DNA from: Methylotenera_A sp040387035
Lineage (GTDB): Bacteria; Pseudomonadota; Gammaproteobacteria; Burkholderiales; Methylophilaceae
Direction of reading: 5' to 3'
Assembly: GCA_040387035.1 (NCBI GenBank)
Contig: JAZKEN010000047.1
Coordinates: forward strand, 1-28,962
DNA length: 28,962 nucleotides
Positions 25,918-28,962 of this stretch are shown here, piece after piece. Numbering within the stretch: position 1 is the first letter of the stretch; each line of letters starts with the position of its first letter. Position numbers and translations under genes: made by a program. Below the pieces are notes generated by a model. It saw nothing but the letters and a program-made list of their open reading frames with translations. It made no database searches and was not told the origin of the DNA.

Positions 25918-25959
25918 ATGAAATCTCCTTTCTACTTTATTGTTTAAAAATAGAAGGAG
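25918..25959 (+). promoter_or_regulatory. leader mini-ORF and hairpin that could cover the ribosome binding site of the first element gene
   Basis: ATG at 25918 opens a nine-codon frame (MKSPFYFIV, stop 25945-25947). Within it CTCCTTTCTA (25925-25934) is complementary, with one bulged base, to TAGAAGGAG (25951-25959), which holds the Shine-Dalgarno sequence of the gene starting at 25966. Folding would block that site, and ribosomes on the mini-ORF would melt it. The mini-ORF itself lacks a strong ribosome binding site, so this may be chance. Confidence 0.3.
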
Positions 25960-25965
25960 TATCAA

Positions 25966-26439
25966 ATGAACAATGAAACCACACAGAATAAACTACCTGC
26001 TGATTCAATGACCACATCAAAAAAATTAAGCGCATCGGATAAAATTGCCGAAGCTTTAGCAAATAAAATAGTTCAGAAACAACCTTTAGAAAGACAGCAT
26101 CTTTTAGCCCAACTTAATCCTGAGCAAAAGCTACAGCTTCAATTTATAGAAGATCAGGCCATTTGTAATTTTAGTGGCATGCTTGATGAGCTTGAATCGG
26201 CACTCGGTATGTTAAGGATTGGTCACCATTACGGATGGAGAACGCTATATATACTTCATAGTAAAAAAACTATTAGAAAATATGAAGAAATACTTAATAT
26301 CAAGATTCGTGAAGTATTTGACGAGGAAGGGCCAAGTGCACAAAGGTCTGTTGGTCTTGCTCTAGCGAAAAAAGCATCTAATTTTTGGAAAGCGGTGTCT
26401 GGTGAGTACAGGGTAGAGAACAGGCGAGAAGTTAAATAA
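25966..26439 (+). CDS. uncharacterised element protein (157 aa)
   Basis: I do not recognise a family. The ATG at 25966 has a strong AAGGAG ribosome binding site 6-7 nt upstream. The product is soluble, without signal peptide or membrane helix. Residues 1-35 are polar and probably disordered. Residues 36-66 look helical and Gln/Leu-rich. A central core, SGMLDELESALGMLRIGHHY then GWRTLYILHSKKTIRKYEEIL, and a Lys/Arg-rich C-terminus suggest a helical nucleic-acid-associated protein. It precedes rep and is separated from it by a terminator-like hairpin. Position suggests a copy-control, regulatory or replication-accessory role, but this is only inference from context. Confidence 0.7.
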   Translation: MNNETTQNKLPADSMTTSKKLSASDKIAEALANKIVQKQPLERQHLLAQLNPEQKLQLQFIEDQAICNFSGMLDELESALGMLRIGHHYGWRTLYILHSKKTIRKYEEILNIKIREVFDEEGPSAQRSVGLALAKKASNFWKAVSGEYRVENRREVK

Positions 26440-26458
26440 GGAGTAATTATATTTCTCT

Positions 26459-26484
26459 AAGGAGCTTTACAAGCTCCTTTTTTT
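26459..26484 (+). terminator. intrinsic terminator or attenuator between the first element gene and rep
   Basis: AAGGAGCTT (26459-26467) pairs with AAGCTCCTT (26471-26479) in a 9-bp perfect stem with a TAC loop, followed by seven T. It starts 20 nt after the stop of the preceding gene. The left arm can alternatively pair over 10 bp with AAAGCTCCTT at 26508-26517, just before the rep start. Confidence 0.8.
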
Positions 26485-26517
26485 CGTTTATTCTACGAGG
26501 AAACATTAAAGCTCCTT
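26459..26517 (+). promoter_or_regulatory. possible attenuation switch controlling rep
   Basis: Three mutually exclusive arms are seen: arm 1 (26459-26468), arm 2 (26471-26479) and arm 3 (26508-26517). Arms 2 and 3 are direct repeats of AAGCTCCTT, so arm 1 can form either the terminator with arm 2 or an antiterminator with arm 3, which ends 2 nt before the rep ATG. Rep_trans plasmids such as pT181 control rep by transcription attenuation with antisense RNA, so a comparable logic is plausible. No antisense promoter was identified with confidence. Confidence 0.4.
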
Positions 26518-26519
26518 GT

Positions 26520-27677
26520 ATGAAAATTCGTAAAAACTATTCAGATTTTAATCCTGCCGCGTTTGGCTCGGCAATTTGGGCGGGGGCTACTGCACCGCCA
26601 AAATTGTCGAACGAAGGCGGAACAGCAACGCCTCAAATATCTTCGATCTCGGAATCTGCGGATGACCCCCGTCTGGTAATACGGGGGGAAAGTTTTACTG
26701 ATAACTCAGTTAATTCTAATAAAGTTGATGGAGAGAAACACGAACTTTTCAGTTTTAAGGGTAAGCCTTTAGTAATCTCAACACCTTTACCCAAATTAGA
26801 TGGTGAGCCATATTCCGCAATTACAGACTTTTTAAATTGTACATTTCCCTTTAAAGAATTCGATTTAAATTCGGTCTTATTTGACATAATTGACTGTTTA
26901 GGCAAGCATTTTTCTCCTTTGAAAAACCGTTTCAAGGGTTTGCATGGTTGGGATAATTCCATACAGCTCGGTGAAACCAAGACATTTTTCGGATACGGGG
27001 GACAAAACAATACTGCGTTTTTGTCAATACCGGGTGAGGCGTGTCATTCGGTTCCAAGTTGGCACAATTTAATTTTACTTATTCGCGATAAATTTAAAGG
27101 GAAAATTACCAGATGGGATGGGGCTGTAGATGATTATGAGGGTAATCACAGTGTAGATTTAGCAGTTGAAGCTTATAAAAATGGCAATTTCAATGCTGGT
27201 GGAAAAATGCCAAGTTGTGACCAAAGGGGAAATTGGATAATCCCCGATGGAAGAGGCCGTACCTTTTATATTGGAAAACGCGACAATGGAAAATTATTGC
27301 GTATATATGAAAAAGGAATGCAACTAGGTGCAAAATGGCATCCGTGGGTTAGATGGGAAATTGAACTCCACAACGTGGACCGCATTATTCCTTGGGACGT
27401 TTTATTGGAGCCTGGTAAATTTGTTGCTGGTTCATATCCAAATGCAACGGGTTGGATCCAAAAAGAAATGAGCCGCATATCCACCATTCAAAAAACAACT
27501 CGCATTAGTTATGAGTATTTAACAGCTTGTACGTCAATTTCATGCGGTAAACACTTAAATGTCATGTTAGAAGTTGAAGGATCAGCAGAGAAAGTATTAA
27601 AGAAACTCGTTCGTGATGGAATTCCCAAAAGACTTGATTTACCTATAGTTGATAAAAACGAAGGTTGGTCAAAATGA
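26520..27677 (+). CDS. replication initiation factor domain protein (Rep_trans / RstA-like)
   Basis: This 385-aa protein has the layout of PF02486 Rep_trans proteins, which nick and initiate rolling-circle replication in filamentous phages (CTXphi RstA) and plasmids; MobT relaxases of some ICEs belong to the same family. Motifs are KITRWDGAVDDYEG (195-208), RTFYIGKRDNGKLLRIYEKG (247-266) and WVRWEIELHN (276-285). The tyrosine in RIYEKG is one candidate catalytic residue, not proven. Residues 1-90 are a variable, Ser/Pro-rich extension. The ATG at 26520 lacks a good ribosome binding site (GAGG lies about 20 nt upstream). The stop overlaps the integrase start as ATGA. Replicative initiator versus relaxase cannot be decided. 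Confidence 0.85.
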   Translation: MKIRKNYSDFNPAAFGSAIWAGATAPPKLSNEGGTATPQISSISESADDPRLVIRGESFTDNSVNSNKVDGEKHELFSFKGKPLVISTPLPKLDGEPYSAITDFLNCTFPFKEFDLNSVLFDIIDCLGKHFSPLKNRFKGLHGWDNSIQLGETKTFFGYGGQNNTAFLSIPGEACHSVPSWHNLILLIRDKFKGKITRWDGAVDDYEGNHSVDLAVEAYKNGNFNAGGKMPSCDQRGNWIIPDGRGRTFYIGKRDNGKLLRIYEKGMQLGAKWHPWVRWEIELHNVDRIIPWDVLLEPGKFVAGSYPNATGWIQKEMSRISTIQKTTRISYEYLTACTSISCGKHLNVMLEVEGSAEKVLKKLVRDGIPKRLDLPIVDKNEGWSK

Positions 27678-28909
27678 GGACGCTTAATTTAGAGGAAGCA
27701 GCATTATTTTTAAAACTTCCAATAGATTACATTATTTCAGAAGTTGAATCTGGACTATTGCCAGGTGCAAAACTAAGTGATGATTTTATATTTATTGATG
27801 AAGATTTAACAAGTTTTATCAGAAACAAATATTTCCAATCAAAAAATGCCAATTCTGTTTCTAAACTTAATGCGCTAGAACAAACGGAAACTATATTTAA
27901 AGAGTTAATACCTCATGTTTTAAGAACAGAACAAAATCGAGTGATGCGGGGAGAGCTGACTGCTAAATCTTTAAGAATTACGGAGAACAGACTTGCTAAA
28001 TGGGTGAGACCGTATTTTGATGAAATTCCTATCATCAAAATAGACTATCTTACTCTTGAAGACTTTATTGAGAAGCTTACAGAAAGTGATATTAAAGGTG
28101 TAGCTATATCTCAGTATTTAATCATCATTAGAAAGGTTTTAAATTACGCACTCATTACCAATCTGATCACGCGTTTACCGTTATTCCCAAAAGTAAAGAC
28201 ACCAAGGCAGTCGCGAGGGCCTTTTACAATTGTTGAATATAGAAACCTTCTTAAAACAGCTTGGCGTTTACGTGATCAGCCTTACATGATGCAACACCGC
28301 CCAAGGTTGATTAATATAAATGAAGGTATGAAAAACGAAGTTTATATGCCAAAAGATATGACAAGATTAATTGGTTTTATGGTTAATAGTTTTATTAGGC
28401 CCAGTGATCTGAAGTTTTTACAGCATAAACACGTAGAAGTTATAGAATCAAATTATCGATATTTAAGATTATCTTTACCTGAAACAAAAAAGCATGATCA
28501 ACCAATTGTAACCATGACAGCTTGTGTTGGAATATATAAAAGAATTTTAAAAGATGCTAAAGCTCTAGGATATGGAAAGCCCAATGATTTTGTTTTCTTA
28601 CCTGAAATTAGTAAAAACAGAGATCATGCCCTTAGGCATATGGGTTTTCTATTGATGTGGGTCCTAAACACATCAAATCTTAAATATGGATCAAAAGGTC
28701 AAAATAGAACTCTTTATTGTTTAAGACATACTGCTATTACGTTTAGGCTTTTATATGGTGAAGGTGTAGATTTACTAACGTTAGCAAAAAACGCTAGGAC
28801 ATCTGTCAATATGATAGAAAAGCACTATGCGTCAACTCTAAACGGTGAAATGAATATATCACTATTGCATAGCAAAAGAGTTCGAAAATTTAATAGTCGT
28901 AACCAATAA
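27674..28909 (+). CDS. int: tyrosine recombinase/integrase with N-terminal excisionase-like domain
   Basis: This is a 411-aa site-specific recombinase. Residues 1-52 (TLNLEEAALFLKLPIDYIIS...) resemble the MerR/excisionase-like helix-turn-helix. Residues about 60-185 are the SAM-like core-binding domain. The catalytic domain holds R242 (FIRPSDL), K272 or K273 (ETKKHD), YCLRHT with R351, and Y385 in MIEKHYAS. The first box-II histidine is replaced by tyrosine, and no LGH histidine is present (AKNARTS), as in a known subgroup of phage-type integrases. ATG 27674 overlaps the rep stop by 4 nt and has GAAGG about 9 nt upstream; a TTG at 27665 is less likely. The stop codon enters the candidate attR. 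Confidence 0.93.
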   Translation: MRTLNLEEAALFLKLPIDYIISEVESGLLPGAKLSDDFIFIDEDLTSFIRNKYFQSKNANSVSKLNALEQTETIFKELIPHVLRTEQNRVMRGELTAKSLRITENRLAKWVRPYFDEIPIIKIDYLTLEDFIEKLTESDIKGVAISQYLIIIRKVLNYALITNLITRLPLFPKVKTPRQSRGPFTIVEYRNLLKTAWRLRDQPYMMQHRPRLININEGMKNEVYMPKDMTRLIGFMVNSFIRPSDLKFLQHKHVEVIESNYRYLRLSLPETKKHDQPIVTMTACVGIYKRILKDAKALGYGKPNDFVFLPEISKNRDHALRHMGFLLMWVLNTSNLKYGSKGQNRTLYCLRHTAITFRLLYGEGVDLLTLAKNARTSVNMIEKHYASTLNGEMNISLLHSKRVRKFNSRNQ

Positions 28910-28962
28910 AAAACGGCAACCTAAGTTGCCGTTTTTATTTTATTCACTAACTTAAACAGGCT
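28908..28962. repeat. direct repeat, right copy (candidate attR, porin terminator)
   Basis: It matches 24745-24799 over 55 nt with one mismatch and runs to the window edge, so its true right limit is unknown. It abuts the integrase gene, the usual place for an attachment site. Since the left copy continues into the porin 3' end, a porin gene on the minus strand probably follows outside the window. Confidence 0.75.
28909..28936. terminator. bidirectional intrinsic terminator after int (second copy of the porin terminator)
   Basis: The 12-bp stem and CTAA loop are the same as at 24746-24773. The stem begins at the last base of the integrase stop codon and ends in a T-tract, so it terminates the element operon. 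On the other strand it would terminate a porin lying beyond the window. Confidence 0.88.

Larger units (their letters stand above)
25894..28962 (+). mobile_element. small integrative element with Rep_trans replication protein and tyrosine integrase
   Basis: An AT-rich plus-strand block carries an unknown gene, a replication initiator and an integrase, in contrast to the minus-strand housekeeping genes around it. The left junction is where porin coding sequence stops (about 25880-25893). The right boundary is the terminator repeat at 28908-28962, which abuts the integrase stop. If the two terminator repeats are attL and attR, the true element is 24745-28907 and includes the porin remnant. No transposase, coat, toxin, restriction or resistance genes are present. 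It may be a replicative integrative element, a satellite or remnant of an inovirus-like phage, or a mobilisable element. Confidence 0.75.

Noticed and set aside
27665..27676. TTG at 27665 as the integrase start
   Set aside because: The ATG at 27674 overlaps the rep stop as ATGA and fits the GAAGG spacing better.
25894..28962. Element as a defence island, CRISPR-linked locus or integron
   Set aside because: No nuclease, ATPase, toxin-antitoxin, reverse transcriptase or repeat-spacer array is present, and the integrase lacks the integron-specific insert; only replication and integration functions are visible.

Overview
The window looks like a chromosomal scaffold from a betaproteobacterium, most probably a methylotroph of the Methylophilaceae (Methylotenera-like). 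This is inferred from the gene set and order: mre/mrd cell-shape operon followed by lipB-lipA, the GshA family typical of beta/acidithiobacilli, gatCAB opposite mreB, and metX-metW. No 16S rRNA or other decisive marker is present.

Layout. 1-13966 is a minus-strand run, read right to left: mreB, mreC, mreD, mrdA (PBP2), rodA, rlpA, dacA, a DUF493 gene, lipB, lipA, gshA, gshB, apbE, a NusG-domain-II gene and a Gx-transporter gene cut by the window start. Together these are the elongasome and septal/lateral wall genes, lipoate synthesis, glutathione synthesis and an extracytoplasmic flavinylation module. 14158-17397 (plus) is gatCAB, the amidotransferase that makes Gln-tRNA and/or Asn-tRNA. Then come a DUF4124 envelope protein and pyrE (minus), xth (plus), a DUF1223 thioredoxin-like exported protein (minus, interrupted by an assembly gap), and ampG, metW, metX and prmC (minus).

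24740-28962 is the accessory part. A general porin gene (minus) has lost its start, signal peptide and promoter at about 25880-25893. Next to it lies an AT-rich three-gene block on the plus strand: an unknown 157-aa protein, a Rep_trans-type replication initiator (filamentous phage RstA-like, or MobT-like), and a tyrosine recombinase with an excisionase-like N-terminus. The integrase stop codon runs into a copy of the porin's bidirectional terminator, so a 55-nt near-perfect direct repeat (24745-24799 and 28908-28962) brackets the porin remnant and the three genes. This looks like a very small replicative integrative element using a porin terminator as its attachment site.

Assembly marks: the run of 100 N at 20429-20528 is flanked by an exact 55-nt duplication. 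Removing the N run and one copy restores an intact DUF1223 gene. The terminal repeat at the right edge is also exactly 55 nt long, which suggests the scaffold stops at a k-mer branch point caused by another copy of the same terminator. There is no gene-free stretch above 300 bases outside the gap, and I saw no tRNA, rRNA or CRISPR array.
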